From positions 20,883,001-20,947,000 of the forward strand of contig CM072340.1 in the NCBI GenBank assembly GCA_036874045.1: DNA of 64,000 nucleotides. The letters are read 5' to 3'. The number at the start of each line of letters is the position of its first letter. Within the stretch, counting starts at the first letter, position 1. The notes beneath the pieces were generated by a model. That model did no database searches. It was not told the DNA's origin and saw nothing but the letters and a program-made list of their open reading frames with translations. A program made the translations under genes and the position numbers. Origin of the DNA: Cymodocea nodosa. Taxonomy: Eukaryota > Streptophyta > Magnoliopsida > Alismatales > Cymodoceaceae. Below are positions 36,453 to 50,000 of this stretch, one piece after another.

Positions 36453-38085
36453 ATGTGATGTCCACAAAGTATGAGCTCAACATCCGCGTAGCACCAGTTT
36501 TCATACAAACAATGTTATTGTTGATTCACATGTCCAAGGAAGAAAAAGAACCCACCCACCCCCTTTCATGGGATGCTTTAATTTTGTAAGATGTGGGAGG
36601 AAAAAGTGCGCAGCTGAGTTTTTTATAGTTTGACACTGATGATGCAGAACCATAGTCGAGGACTGTTGATGGGGACTCCTGTTACCTGCGCCCTCTTACT
36701 TACTTTATGTGTGCCTTTCGTCGCTCGTACCTCTTGTCATATGTCACCTCTCATCACTTGTGTCTTTCGCTTACATCTTCACCTCTACTTCGTTTGAGCT
36801 TACCGTCATCAATCATTAAAATACAGTCTTTTCCAAACTTGAAACCTTATTCTGTTCGGTCTGACTGCTTTTCCTTCTGTGGAAGGATGTCATTTATCCT
36901 CACACCATGAATTACAATGTGTTCATGGTTTTCCTCTTCCAGAAAAATTCTAGTAGAAATGGTGATTGATGTTGGTTCGGGTTGTGTGAGCAAACAGGGA
37001 TTGATGGTTTAAACTGATATCAATGTCGTAACTATCAACACTAGTATTTTTCTGATTTTGAATATGGAATTACACAATAAGAGATGAGATCTCTTGTCCA
37101 CATGAATATTTTATTATTTTACGTTGTTGTGGTCCATATCGAAAATGTAAACATGACCACCTTCACATGATAAGGGAATCTTCTAGTTAATATCAATTGG
37201 TTTTAAATTAGACATCGCCATAATTTAACATAATGTCAAAATTTATTACAATTTTTTAGGTCAAGTTACTGGAGATTCACCTAGTCTAAAAATAAAAATA
37301 CTTTGAATTCTAAAATAAAATCACAAACAAGAGTATTAATAATTCCATATAGAAAACGAGAACATAATTTGCATACTTTATATAATAAGAGACCTCTCCA
37401 TTTAATATCCATCGACTTTGAGTTGAATGCCTTTACATTTCAACACCTTATATATATATATCTATAAAGGTAAATAAAATTACTCCACAACTTAAAGGTA
37501 TATAAAGTCAAAAATTCAAATTTTAGATTCCATATAGATAAATTACAAAATTAATTAACGTACATACTTTTATCCTAGATTTGAATCATCTATAAATTTG
37601 GTACAAATGCGATTTGGTTAGGAATTATTATTTAGAAATTTGATTAGTAATTAAATATATTTCTATTTGAAATTCAAAATTGATAGATTGATTACGATTT
37701 TTGTTGTTGTATGATGCTTCTAAGAATATATATAGTTTCCAAATTGTTTATTTTAACTAGAAAATATTTATAGATACAAATCTTAATACTCACAGACGTA
37801 AAATGAAAATTTCGATTTACACGTGAAGGTAATATTAACCTTTCACCAATGCACAGGGTCTCCTTCGATATAATAGATACTGATAAGAAACATTCCATGA
37901 TGCATATTATCTTCCTTAGAAAAAATAACTACATTTTTCATAATTACACATGCCTACTTTTAAGTTCAAATATCATCACCCATATATCTGTATAAATAAT
38001 TATGATTAAAAAATTGAATACTCAAGAAAATTTATGATACCCAGATTTAAAATATAAAATAGCGCTTCTAGAGATTCCAGATTCT
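36453..38085. other. 3' UTR of the BRO1-like gene and AT-rich spacer
   Basis: The first 400-500 bp have moderate GC and are probably 3' UTR. From about 37030 the DNA is AT-rich without recognisable coding frames. A TA run sits near 37450. Nothing else was found. Confidence 0.55.
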
Positions 38086-38327
38086 CAATCTTATCACCTG
38101 CATCTCCTCCTCGTCATCGCCGGTACCTTTCAACGCGGGTGGTCGCGAATCCCGTCCCGTCCGACGTGGCGACCCGAGACTGGACGATGGACGATAAGCC
38201 TAGATCTCCGTGGGACAAGGCAACGCCCCTCGTTCCCGCCACCCTTCTATCGGCACAGCTGCCAAATCTCACTGACGGCTGCTGGCTTCCTGGTTCTTCT
38301 GGGCTATCTCACACGAGTAGAAGATGG
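38085..38327 (+). other. RBL9: Probable noncoding first exon of the rhomboid-like gene
   Basis: A GC-rich island in AT-rich DNA ends with GTAGAAGATG followed by GTGAGT, a strong donor at 38328. A matching acceptor, CTTTTCCAG, ends at about 38933, 18 bp before the rhomboid start codon. I infer a 5' UTR exon joined to a short leader in the first coding exon. It contains upstream ATGs (for example near 38188) that could dampen translation. Confidence 0.5.
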
Positions 38328-38950
38328 TGAGTTGATGCCGGATGTAGTAGTAGTAGTGAGAGTCGTAGGGATAAGTATTCTCTTGTTAGCTGTAAGAGGG
38401 AAGATGGGTAGGTAGTTTTCAGTGTCTGAATGGGATGAAGTAATAAATCTCTGGGTTATATTTGGTTTTAATTCACCAGGAAGAGAAAAAAGGGATGCGT
38501 TTTTCTGTATTGCAATGCTAGTTTCATGGTAATAATAATAAAAATTATGGTGCAGTATTTCTTTGTGATAAGAATTCGTTTGGTTAATGCTTTTAAAGTT
38601 GAAGTCTGGAGATTGAAGGATTCTTTTTAATTTTATAAATCTCAACAGGAACGACCCATTCTCTCATCTGGGTCTTCCAGATTATGCAATCATGGTGCAT
38701 ACTCCATGAATTACTTTATATGAGATTTAATCTTACATGGTTAAAAATATTCTATTGATGTAGTCCTACCAACTGAAATTTTCTGCCGCTCCTGTAAAAC
38801 AAAACTATATACACATATGGTCCATGGATAATAATTTGCAGAGAAAATCAAAATCATCGAAGCTTATGAATACTAATGTAAAGGTATGTAACCGTCTCGC
38901 TAAAGCTGACAGTTCTCTGCAACTTCTTTTCCAGATTCACTAGTGAAATA

Positions 38951-41900
38951 ATGGCGTCGACTCTTACATGCTCGGCTGTTATTCATAAAGATTTTGCACA
39001 TTTGACAGCAAAACCAGTTTCATTGGGGGATAGAGTCTTGATAAAAGATGTGTCGTCCATCAAAAAGGATCCTCTTCTTATTCCACTTTCTAGTGTTAGA
39101 CATTCTGGAAGGAAATGGCTTGCAGTACATCCTCATATCAAACCATGTTTAAGGAATGGTCTGAATCAGAAGGATGAGTTATCTTGCTTGATCCAAACTA
39201 GGAGCTCTTTCCAATTCAAGAAATTTATTGAAGCAGATCCATTTATGGTCCATGGCATGGAAGGGAATGTAAAATCCACATCACAAAATAGTTCTCAAAA
39301 AGTTAATCTCGATGTTGCATCAGGTAATACTGGGAAACAAATTAAAGTTTTGGACTCCTATTTGGGCAAGCTTCAAGAAGACACGAGCAATCAGCAGGCC
39401 TCGCCTGGAAGTGATTCTCAAGACATTTACAGAGATGAATTTAGGGAAATTACAGCATCGAATGACAATATGATTGCAAACTTTGCTAAAAAGATTGGAT
39501 TAGGTTCCCTTGAGAATTATTTTGGCAAACTTAGTGCCAGTAAGTTATTTTTCTGCTTTAGCGCCTGATTTCAATTGCAACCTGCCAGTGAGTGCCTTTT
39601 TAGTGAAAATGTTTACTTGTATGTATTTGCCAAGTCCAATTGAAGATGTTGAAATCATGTAGTGATTGCATATATGAATATGTACGGCTAACCCCACATA
39701 GTGCTATTATAGCTTAGATTGATGTTTTTGTTATTGCATATATGAAAACTTGGTAGTATAGGATACTTGCTCATTTCAAGAATCTCTAGACACTAAAAGT
39801 ATTTGAAGAGATCACTTTCGGTATACCAAACAAGTTGAGATGTTCAGATCATGGTTTTTAGGTACCTCCTATAACTATTATGACCATAAGCAACCTTTTC
39901 AATTATGCATTTCTACCAGAAATACAAGACCAAGATCATTCTTCCTGACCAATAAATTCCACCTACAAAACTATTTTCTACCAAACATCTTTCGATAGAT
40001 CCTAAAACCTCAGTAGTTTCATCTTATATCTGATTTGCTTTTTTTCAAAACATAAATTTATTTCCAATAACTGCCTGATGAATATGCGATGGGCTATATG
40101 GTTTAGGGCAGTTTTCCTAGAGGTGCCTCTAAGCAAAGTTCCTAGAGCCATTTTTGTTTCTCCTCACAAATATACAATGGATAGAAGTAATTGTATAGAT
40201 TAAATTATTGAATAACTATAAATACACGATGAAATTTTTACTTAATTTAAGTATGGGTTCTTGATCTAAATGTTTTAGAATTTACTTATTTTTTTAAATT
40301 TCAGTCATTGATTTGTAATAAAAAAATTTTAACAAATATAACTCAAATTACATAGTAGATTATACTATAGATTAACTAATCATATACTCTAGATTAAAAT
40401 AAAAAGTTCAAAAATTAGAGGTGCCTCTAGGTAGCATTACCTAGAAGCACCTCTAGATGCATTTTGCTTTTTATGATTTTTAATTTTTTGCTTTGCCGTC
40501 TATTTTTGGGTTTACATTTCTCCCGTTGATGTTATTTATAAAAATTTTGTCTAATATGATTGGCAGATTTTGTCACTCAAAGTAGTAATCCAGAAATTTC
40601 CAGTGAAGAGCATCCAGATACCGGTCATTACAATGAAAAATATCGAGAAGATGACCAAACCGAAGAAAAGAACCCTGGGAACTTTGCTTCATTATCAAAC
40701 AATAATGATGGCATGACAACATCTATGTCTGTCAATAAGCATTGTAAAGAATCAAGTGATGGGGGATCGGATTTTTATTTGATGTAAGATATTTTTCACA
40801 CCAATATTACCATTTAGAAGGTGCTGTTGTGAATGATATCTGCCCAAATTTAGAGATAAAGTACCTGCTAATTTTCTCCACTAGTTTCATTGCTTATTTG
40901 TTATGACATCATAGTATCATAGAGCCTTTTTTTAATGCTATTGTGGAACTTTTAATCATGTATATGGATTCATACACCTTGCAATGATGCCATTTTTCTT
41001 GTTTGCTGCAATGCAGAAGCCTTATTGTTTCCATAAATACTGCGGTCTTTTTATTTGCATTAGCAAGTCCAGTTGGAAACTCAAGTCTACAACAGCTATC
41101 CCTTCCTTTGATTTATGGGGCAAAGGTTAACAAACTGATACTTGATGGAGAGTGGTGGAGGCTTGTGACTCCGATGTTTCTGGTACACAATTAAGATTTG
41201 GTTGATGTTTCCTAGCTACAATAATTTTAATTAATATGCAGTTTAAAGGATTACATTGAAAATTGTTTTGATTAATTTTCACCATCTTTAATTAGATTAA
41301 AGTTTTAACCGTTCTTTTCATTTGTGTCTCTGTGGCAAACACCTTTTCTTGAGCTGTCAGAATGAAAATTTATTAAAAACATGTGGGAAAACAATATACA
41401 AGAAGAGTAAAGGAAACGGGACAAGAAAGCCACTCCTTTGTCTAGACAAAAGAGGAAGGAAACAAACTAGAAATTAGAAGGTTGCCAAAATATCTCTTTA
41501 TTGTGATTTATGACGTGCTTTCGGTGTTCTTCATTAGATAGAGTTCATGTTTGAATACTTTCTCACAATGATCAATCGTGTGTGTGATATTTTGTAAAAA
41601 CAAAAACTCTGGAAGTCCTCGAATCACCAATACGCATGTACATTCTGTGATCGGAATCCAAAGTAGGTGCCTGATAAATTTCTCAATGGAACTGTTATTC
41701 TTTATCTTTCTAACAGCCATGTAATAATGCACTTTATAGTTAATTTATTTTTGTATTTTACTTCATCTGAATCTGGTTTTGTTTACTTCTAACACATAAT
41801 CATATTTGCGGATGAAATTACCTTCCATTCAGATGTACTCAGACAGTTTTATAATTTATCTTCTCATTTGTGCAGCATTCTGGTTTTCTTCATCTTGTTT

Positions 41901-43059
41901 TCAGCTGTTGGGCGCTTCTCTCCTTTGGACCTCAAGTTTGCAAGGGTTATGGTGCCTTGACGTTTCTCCTGATATACATTTTGGGGGGAGTATGCGCCAA
42001 CGTGACTAGCTTCCTACATACCCCAGAGCTTACTGTTTGTGGCACGGTAATAATTAAAGTCCACCTGATTTTAGTTAAATAATACTGCTGTGTCTATCAT
42101 GCTAATTGTATTTATCTCCAGAAATGTTGGTTACTCCCCTTGATTGGAAAAACATTATTTTCTTTAACAAAGTTTATTTTCAAGTTCTAATGTGATGGAT
42201 CATCAGTTTAATTTGCAGTTTGGTTTCAATATGCGTAGCATTTGTCAGATACATGATCTCCAGTAGAGTGATTATTTGGTAGATAAGTTTCATAAATTCT
42301 ATGTACAATGTCAGGATATATATATCAGAGGAAGAAATATAGTGCCAAGCATACAATCCTCTTTATAAGCTGTTTGATAATATATATATATAAATAATCA
42401 CGACAGAATTGCCCGAGGTACGTACCCACAAAAGAAGTCCTAATGCCATTCGTTAATGGTACTGGAATCGTAGGTGAAGCTTAAGAATGTCAAGCTGTCA
42501 TATATTTTTTTTGGAAATTTATTTTATGTGGTGTTTTGCATCAAATCAAATGTTTTATTGGTGCCAGGGACCAGTCTTTGCCCTCATTGGAGCTTGGCTC
42601 ATGTATCAGTTCCAAAACAAAGCAGCGATCTCAGCAGAGGTCTCAGAAAGCATGTATTGGAAAGCTGTTGTCGCCACAGTCTTGAGCTTCTTATTGCCCA
42701 TCGATGGAGGAATTGACGAATGGTTGGTAAAACTTAACACCTCCAACTTGAGTTGATTTGCTTATCATAAGAGAAGTTAGTGACCTGATGGGCATACGTG
42801 AAAATTTCGTTTGCTCAGGACAAATCTAGGAGCTGCTCTGGCCGGAATATTTTACGGATACCTGACATGCCCAACGACCAAGTTGGACAACACGCCTGCA
42901 GAAGAGGATCAGAAGGAGGGCATTGCGCTTGTAGGCCAGCAAGCTAATACGTGGAAGTCAATCTTGACTTTCATCGCATCCATCTTTACGTTGTCATCTC
43001 TTGTTTATATGTTTGATCCAGGAGTTGATCTCCTAGACCTGACAAATTTTGTGGACTGA
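38951..43059 (+). CDS. RBL9: RHOMBOID-like protein (RBL9-type), plastid, 512 aa, catalytic residues replaced
   Basis: Exons: 38951-39539, 40567-40783, 41017-41182, 41876-42046, 42568-42722, 42819-43059. Phases agree, and the fifth donor is GTTGGT. The N-terminus (MASTLTCSAVIHK, Ser/Lys-rich, no acidic residues early) suits a plastid transit peptide. A long hydrophilic stretch reaches about 265. The rhomboid core has helices at about 269-290, 326-345, 350-372, 382-396, 412-427, 437-450 and 475-495. The WWRL(V)TPMFLHSGFLHL block is present. At the GxSG site the sequence is CGTG, so Ser is Thr381. In the final core helix WTHLG/AHLGG is WTNLG, so the catalytic His is Asn435. The protein should be a membrane pseudoprotease in the plastid envelope, with scaffold or binding functions inferred only. 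It is longer than usual because of the N-terminal region. Confidence 0.88.
40111..40458. mobile_element. MITE-like element in intron 1 of the rhomboid-like gene
   Basis: The left arm at 40116-40150 (CTAGAGGTGCCTCTAAG... to CCTAGAGCCA) is mirrored by the right arm at 40415-40455, whose reverse complement reads CTAGAGGTGCTTCTAGG and later CCTAGAGGCA. The arms are about 35 bp with several mismatches. The interior (about 40190-40380) is AT-rich and shares its order of motifs with 57305-57500. No target duplication was fixed. The element does not disturb splice sites. Confidence 0.65.
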
Positions 43060-44097
43060 AGTGTGTCTCAAATCTTGTGTGACAAAGAACAGTTTAGCTG
43101 TAAAAGTTTTGTACGTACATACATATAAAGAAAGAGTAAGAGAGAGAACATCTATGCGTACATACTTTGGAGGATCTGGTACTCCGTTAGAAAAATTTGG
43201 ATTCGAAGAGACGGAAGGGAAAAGTGATTTCAGTTCAGAAGGGGCTTATTGAATGCTTTAAAACTAGTTGGGACGTCACGATAACAACATAATAATTAGC
43301 ATCGATAATTTGAATTATTTCTTCGACACACGTTGATGCAAATCAACCACACCAATTTGTGAACAAAAGCATGCATGCGTTCTTGGTGCGATGGATTTTT
43401 CCTTGAAAGGAAGAATTTTAAAGAAAATCATTGCCAACATAAAAAAGGTTTCCGAAGCAAATTTACGCTGGAGCATAACGTTGATCCGTCGAATCCACAG
43501 AATTATTACTCTAGCTCCGATAGTTACAAGTAAAACTATGCCACTGTGAATTTTTTATTTTCACCTTTTCCAAAAATACAACGATTCCTATCGTCCGTCC
43601 TCCATTCTCGTTCCCTCTTCTCTCCAGAGTCGATTGCAGGCAGCAGCTTCGATCATCCACGGAAGGAGGATAGCTCAGCCCACCTCTTACCCAAATTGTT
43701 CCGAAACCTGCTGTTGAGAGGATGTGCGAAGGATTTTCTACTGGGGCTTCCTTACGGCAATTTCAACATTTTCGAAAATGGAGTTCTCGTGAGGATCTCC
43801 GCTTCCCAAACCGAGGCTTGATTCACAGAATGCTGCTGCAGAAGTTGAAGCTAGAGAGAGAAGAGACTCCAATGTTGCTCGTACAATATTTGTTTATCCA
43901 CCTTAATACAATATTAGACAGAAAACCAATATTTTTAGTTAGTAATTATTTTAGCGCAGCCAATCCTTAATCGACGACGCTACGTGGACTGGACTCGCAC
44001 CACACCCACCCGCACCATCCACTTCAGTGCCAGGGTAGTGGCTGTTATTTCCGTTGATTACCCAGTTGGGCTCGGAGCCACTGGAAATTGAAGGTCA
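43060..44097. other. Spacer between rhomboid-like and DUF2854 genes, with an orphan exon-like block
   Basis: The first part is 3' UTR of the rhomboid-like gene. At 43546-43870 a GC-richer block is open in two frames. One begins MCEGFSTGASLRQFQHFRKW (43722), basic and poor in acidic residues, like an organelle-targeting start. No donor or downstream coding was matched to a family. The last 100 bp form the leader of the DUF2854 gene. Confidence 0.45.
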
Positions 44098-47000
44098 ATG
44101 GCGGCGGCAGCGACGCTAGCCGCGGGGGCGGTCGTGATCGTGCCGAAGCGAGCGGCAGAGTCTGTTCGGGGCTCCCATGGCGGTGTTGGAAGGGGACTCG
44201 TCTCTCTGCACGGTCTCCGGAAGAGAGATGTATTGTCGTGTGGGGGTAGCCTGGAGCGACCGCGTCGGAGGGTAGGCGTGGTGCTTGTTGCCAAAGATGT
44301 GGATTCGAGCCAGACTTCGTCCTCGTCCTCAGCGCCCGCATCTTCTTTTGCCATGGCTACTGTTCCTGATAAAGAATTTTCTCTGGCCAAGGTCCTTTTA
44401 TCATCATCTTCTTCTTCTTCTTTCATCACTATACTTTTTTATTAACCGAGAAAGTTTGATAAATTTATCTTGTGCTTTACGAGCTTCATCACGATTATTC
44501 TTTTTCAGAAGCGAAACTGAGAATAACGGATTTATTTTGGTTGGAAAAGTTTAAAATATTTGTCAACTGGCGGATGTTTCCATTATATTCACTAGACGAA
44601 CACAAATTCTAGCTTACGTGCTTATCTTTCTCATGCCATAGTTAATTGTTCAAATGAAAAATTGTGGCGCACTTTTGAATAATTCAGTGAATCATTACCG
44701 TCTTGATAAAGTGACTTCTTCTTCGCATATGAAGAAATGATTTCTTCTTCTTACCATCCCATAGAAATGATTTCTACCAGTTTATTTAAATGTGAATATC
44801 AAGAATGGGTGATGCTCGTAAAGTGTATTCTTCTACGCTACTTGTCAGTGCAATCTTTCTAGCTGCAAAACTGACATGTTTCGATGGAAATTGACTTGGA
44901 GTTGGTAAATCAGTTCAAACTGAAACAACAATCTAGATGAAAAGTTAGTTAACTACAATATCATTGACTTTCGTTTATCAGTAAGTTTCTCTATTATTAG
45001 ATTTTTTAACATAACAATAAGAGATCAGGTCTAAACAGGAGATCATTAATATGTATCCTTTTTATTATATTTTTAAACAAACAATGAGGAATGGAGTGTT
45101 GACGAGAATTTTTCTTGTTTGAGCGGAAGAATCTTAAAAATGTATTTCTAGAATATCTCCAAAAACTTCATAATAAATTGGGAGCCCACATAACGAGATT
45201 AAGACATTCTCGTTGCCTTTATTATTGTTTTATGTTAGACATTTACCAGCAATTTCTGATGATTTCCTATCAAAGACGAGAGATATTTTCAAAATAGAAC
45301 TTCAAATGTCTTGTTTTCAAGTGGCAATGCAATAATAAAATAAACTAAATGTTTTATAATATTGTAATACATTTTTAAATGCATGCTAGGCTATGTATAA
45401 ATGTTAGAATAAATTATTTTTCCACCAAAGATTCTGAGTAGAATTATCATCCATAAGTGGTTCAAACTTTTATCCTAAATCCTTGACCATGTCTCAAATT
45501 TTGGCAAATCAGAGTTGTGAAAAGCAGTCACTTCAATTTAGCAATGAAAAGTGCCCAATTGTTGCAATATATGGTATATCATGGAAACCAATTCAAAGTA
45601 GTTGAGTTGACCAATATCGTGTGGATTTGTACTCCCCACCAGGGGGTTAAAACTTGGTGTCTCTGTATTATTAACAATTTCAAAAAAAAGATGACAGTAT
45701 ATCATGGAAAATGAGTTTTAGATGTAATAATTTAGGCTTAGTTTGAAAAATAAATGTGGTTAACGTAACAAAAGAGCATCACCAATTTCCCCAATTTTCA
45801 TGAGAAATTCTGTCAAGAAATCTTTTGCATATAAATAGATTTAAAAGGGCATATTCCAGTCTATTATTATATTGGTCGTTTCTTTCTTTCTTTTCCTCAA
45901 TGCTGGCATTCTTTTTTAATTGATAATTGTTGGTCACATCCTATTTGCATAACATGTTGGCAGATATCATTTGGAGTTATTGGACTTGCTGTTGGTTGCA
46001 CACTTTTATCGTGAGTAGCAAGTCTTGAATCTTTCACATGCTGAAAGTGTATTCACACATGTGACCTTTATAAGGCATGTTTCAGATATGGTTTTGGTGC
46101 ATACTTTACTGTGTTTCCTGGCTCCGAATGGTCTGCACTAATGCTAACTTATGGATTTCCTCTTACCATAATTGGCATGGCTTTAAAGGTAGGCACAGTT
46201 TTCTATCTGTATATATGGTTTTATGCATGTCTATTTGCTAAACACTTAACAGCTAAAGATGTTCTTCCTTGGAAACAGTATGGTAGTAGATTCCTCTCTG
46301 TTGTATCGTTATGGTTCTTATCTGTTCTGTAGTATGCAGAGCTGAAACCAGTACCTTGCATTACATATGCTAATGCTCAATCATTGAGGGAAAAATGTGC
46401 CACTCCTATTCTCAAACAGGTTAGGCTTTACAAATCATAAATTTATGTTTATTTATGATGAATGGTCAGTTCAAACACTTAAAAGTTCTTACTTTTTCTA
46501 TTTTATATCATTGTGGTCATAATCATCTGAAGAGGCATGTCAGACTCCTGAAATATACTCTTGGCTAGGTTGATTGAGTATATTGTAATGGAGTCTGCAA
46601 TTCCAAGCTGGCTATGAATAGCTTTACAAAGCAATTTAAGTGTTCTTGTTTGTGATCTTCTTTATTATCTAAAAAGGAAAAATCATCATTATAGAGCACA
46701 TCCGTTTGGGTGGTTACTGAAATGCTAAGCTGCCTGAGGATGCCACATCACAAACGGTGCAAGGAAAAAAATGCATTTAAAATTGATTTTAGTTCATTCG
46801 GTTTTAATTCTTTATAATAATGGAGGCCAACTGCTGCTTCCAATCATCTAAAGCCTGAAGCCTTTTGTCATCCAATTTGATCATGCCACTTATTTTGAAA
46901 AAAGTTTTTAACTGAGTTGGCAATATAATGCCATATTGCCATCTTAAATACTTATCCAATAGCAATAGTAATGTTTCTTAATTGACCAGCTTGGTTAACC

Positions 47001-50000
47001 TTTGTACTCTTCTTGATGCCTGGTAGGATTCATCCTTACCATTTTCTTCCCCAGAACTACCGTAGTAAGTCTTTAGTTGTAAGTCTGTCAATTGCAAACT
47101 CCATAAATGAGTTGGTAACTTTGAGTTCCTTTTAATAGTGGAGTCAATTAAAAGATAAAACTACGTAAAAGTAATTACTGGTTTGACATTCAAATCTGGA
47201 TTTCAAATTTATTTGGTTGACTTTTATCATACATTCAATTTGCAAAATCTAAATTGATATTTCTAAATTTCTTAGGTCAGAAATGATGTTACAAGGTATC
47301 GATATGGAGATGAACAACATTTGGATGAAGCCTTGAAGAGAATATTTCAATATGGTCAGGTGAACTATAGATATCATTTCACTATTGGGCATGACTTCTT
47401 AATTAAAGATTTTGCAAGTGACTAGTCTTCCTCATGCTCTTGACATTCCCTGTATCTTTTACTGTTCTGATGAGTTGCCTGTATGACCTGAATACATCAT
47501 AGTAACTTTCATATATCTCGGTTACTTCTACTTTCAACTTAAAATCATACAGGAACTTTCTATTTTCAATGTAAAAGCCATGTTGAATACAACAAATTTT
47601 TCTTGAACTAATCCAAGTAGGCTTTGGTTTATCTTCAAAAGAGGTGAAAATTTCACATCCTCTCCTGAAGAAACATGCAGCAATATCACATTGATAGATT
47701 CCTACAGATTATTCTCTGTTTCTTGACATTGTGCTAGAATGGTTCCTGAAGAGAAAGTTTTTTGTCAGCAATATATTTGTAATCTTGATACATTTGCAAT
47801 GAATGGCACATTACAAGTTAGTCCAGAATACAAACAAACTTTTTCACAAAGACTTCCCTAAGCAGGTATCTCCTCTAGAAATTGGTCACATATCATAAAA
47901 GAAGCCATTAATAAAATAAAATGCAGAAAAGCTATTGGATCTGATCATATTTTTATTGAGTTTTTGAAGTGTATGGGAGAGATAGGAATTAGATGGCTAA
48001 CTTTTTAATATAATTTAAAGACAAAAAAGACACTAAATAAATGAGGAAAGAGTACTTCAATGCTTATATTCAGGTATACGTGTGACATACAAAGTTATAA
48101 TAATTATCATAATATAAGATTAAGAAGTCATACAATGAAACTTTAAGAAAGAGTAATTGAACAAAGACTATGTATGTAACTACAACAACAATAATCTGAA
48201 TCACAATCCCGTCACATGAGATTGACTATATAAATTATTTTTTTCTAAGTATTTCTAACTACTATCAAAACTTCAGTTAAATTACATAAATTTAAATCTT
48301 TTATTACAATTCCTAATTAAGTAATTTTAGACCTCTTTCTTCTTTTACTTTCTTTTATACTAATTAAATCTCCTCTACTATATATGTAACTACAATTACC
48401 AAAAATCAATTTAGATTTGTTCTAAGTAGATTAAAAACAAATGTTTTTATCTGCTTAAATAGCTAATTGAAAATTTGAGAATTAAGGAAAAAAACCTTCA
48501 TATGGTATTTTTTTTTAGAAATAACTTATGGTAAAGTTCTTCTTTGACACTTATTATGGTGGGTATTAGAAAGCAAAAAAGTACTTCTTGACTATATTGA
48601 TATTATTAGAGATATGTATGATAATGTGGTAACTAGTATTAAAAATATAACAAGTGAGACAAAAGAATATGCAATTAATATAAGTTCACACTAGGAAACA
48701 TTTTTGAGTATTTATCCATTTGTCTTAATTATAGATGAAATAACTAAGAAAATTCAAAGATAAATGCTTTGATGTATATTATTTACTGATGATATAGTTT
48801 TAGTTGATGAAAGTAACGTAAGAATAAATTTTAAATTAAAATTATAGAGAGATGCCTTAGAATCCAAAGAATTTAGACTAAATAGGTAAAAAATTTAATA
48901 CATAGAATGTAAGCTTAGAAATTATAGGAATAATGAAGAAAGTATAAATTGGGTGGTCAGTAAGTCTTAGGAGTAATAATTTTAGATATTTAGCATCTCT
49001 AATAAGTATCAATTGTGAAATTATGGAAGACGTTATTCACAAAATTAAAATAGGTTGGATGAAGTGGAGAAATAAATCTGAAATATTATGTGATAATTGA
49101 ATACCCTTTAAATTTAAAGAAATATTTTATAGAGCATTTATTCACCTAGTTATACTTTATGACATTGAATGCTAGATTGTTAAACATGAGTATTTGTACA
49201 AAATTAAGGTTGTAGAAATGCAAATTTTAAGATGGATGAGTGACAATATAATAAGAGAAAATTGTCTTAGATAGTTTAGACATATCCATAGAAGGCCTAT
49301 AAATACACTTGTAAGTAAAATAGGATTAATTAATAATATAGGTGAGATTAAAAAAGGTGGAGAATGACCAAATAATTACTTGATTAGAAATAGTGAAAAA
49401 CATTAAAATTATATAATCTAATAGCAGATCTAGCTATGGATAGAAATAAATGAAAGGATTCATTTAATCAATCCACACAGTAAAATGAAAGCATTGATTA
49501 TTGTTGTAACCATGTAATCCTACTAAATGTGATCAAGGAATTCAACTTTGATTTTTTGTTGTACTTTAGTGAGGTTCAAAAAAAGTCATGCGTCAATAAA
49601 ACTTCTATATGGTAGTGACATATTGATGGAAATATAGGAAGGAAAAAAATTATGTCTAAATAAATTTATTATGTTAACATTGGTTTCAATGTCGTTCAAA
49701 CAAATTGAAAAAATGACTTGTTAATGAAATTTTATCGACATGTGTTGATGTTTGGTTCCGTAAATGTGATTGCATTGGTTGTTGTTGCTAAATTCCTTTA
49801 GATAGGGAATCATTGACTAAAATTGGCATATTTAAGAGTATGAACCATGTGGACATTTTCCTTTTTATTTGTTTATATTATTGTGATTGTGGTGATAGTT
49901 GTGTAACAGTCCTTATGCGACCACTTGTCCTTCACCTATAATTGTAGTGTTTTATATTTTTGGAACTGGTGAATGCCATTGTAATGTATGGTATCAAGTT

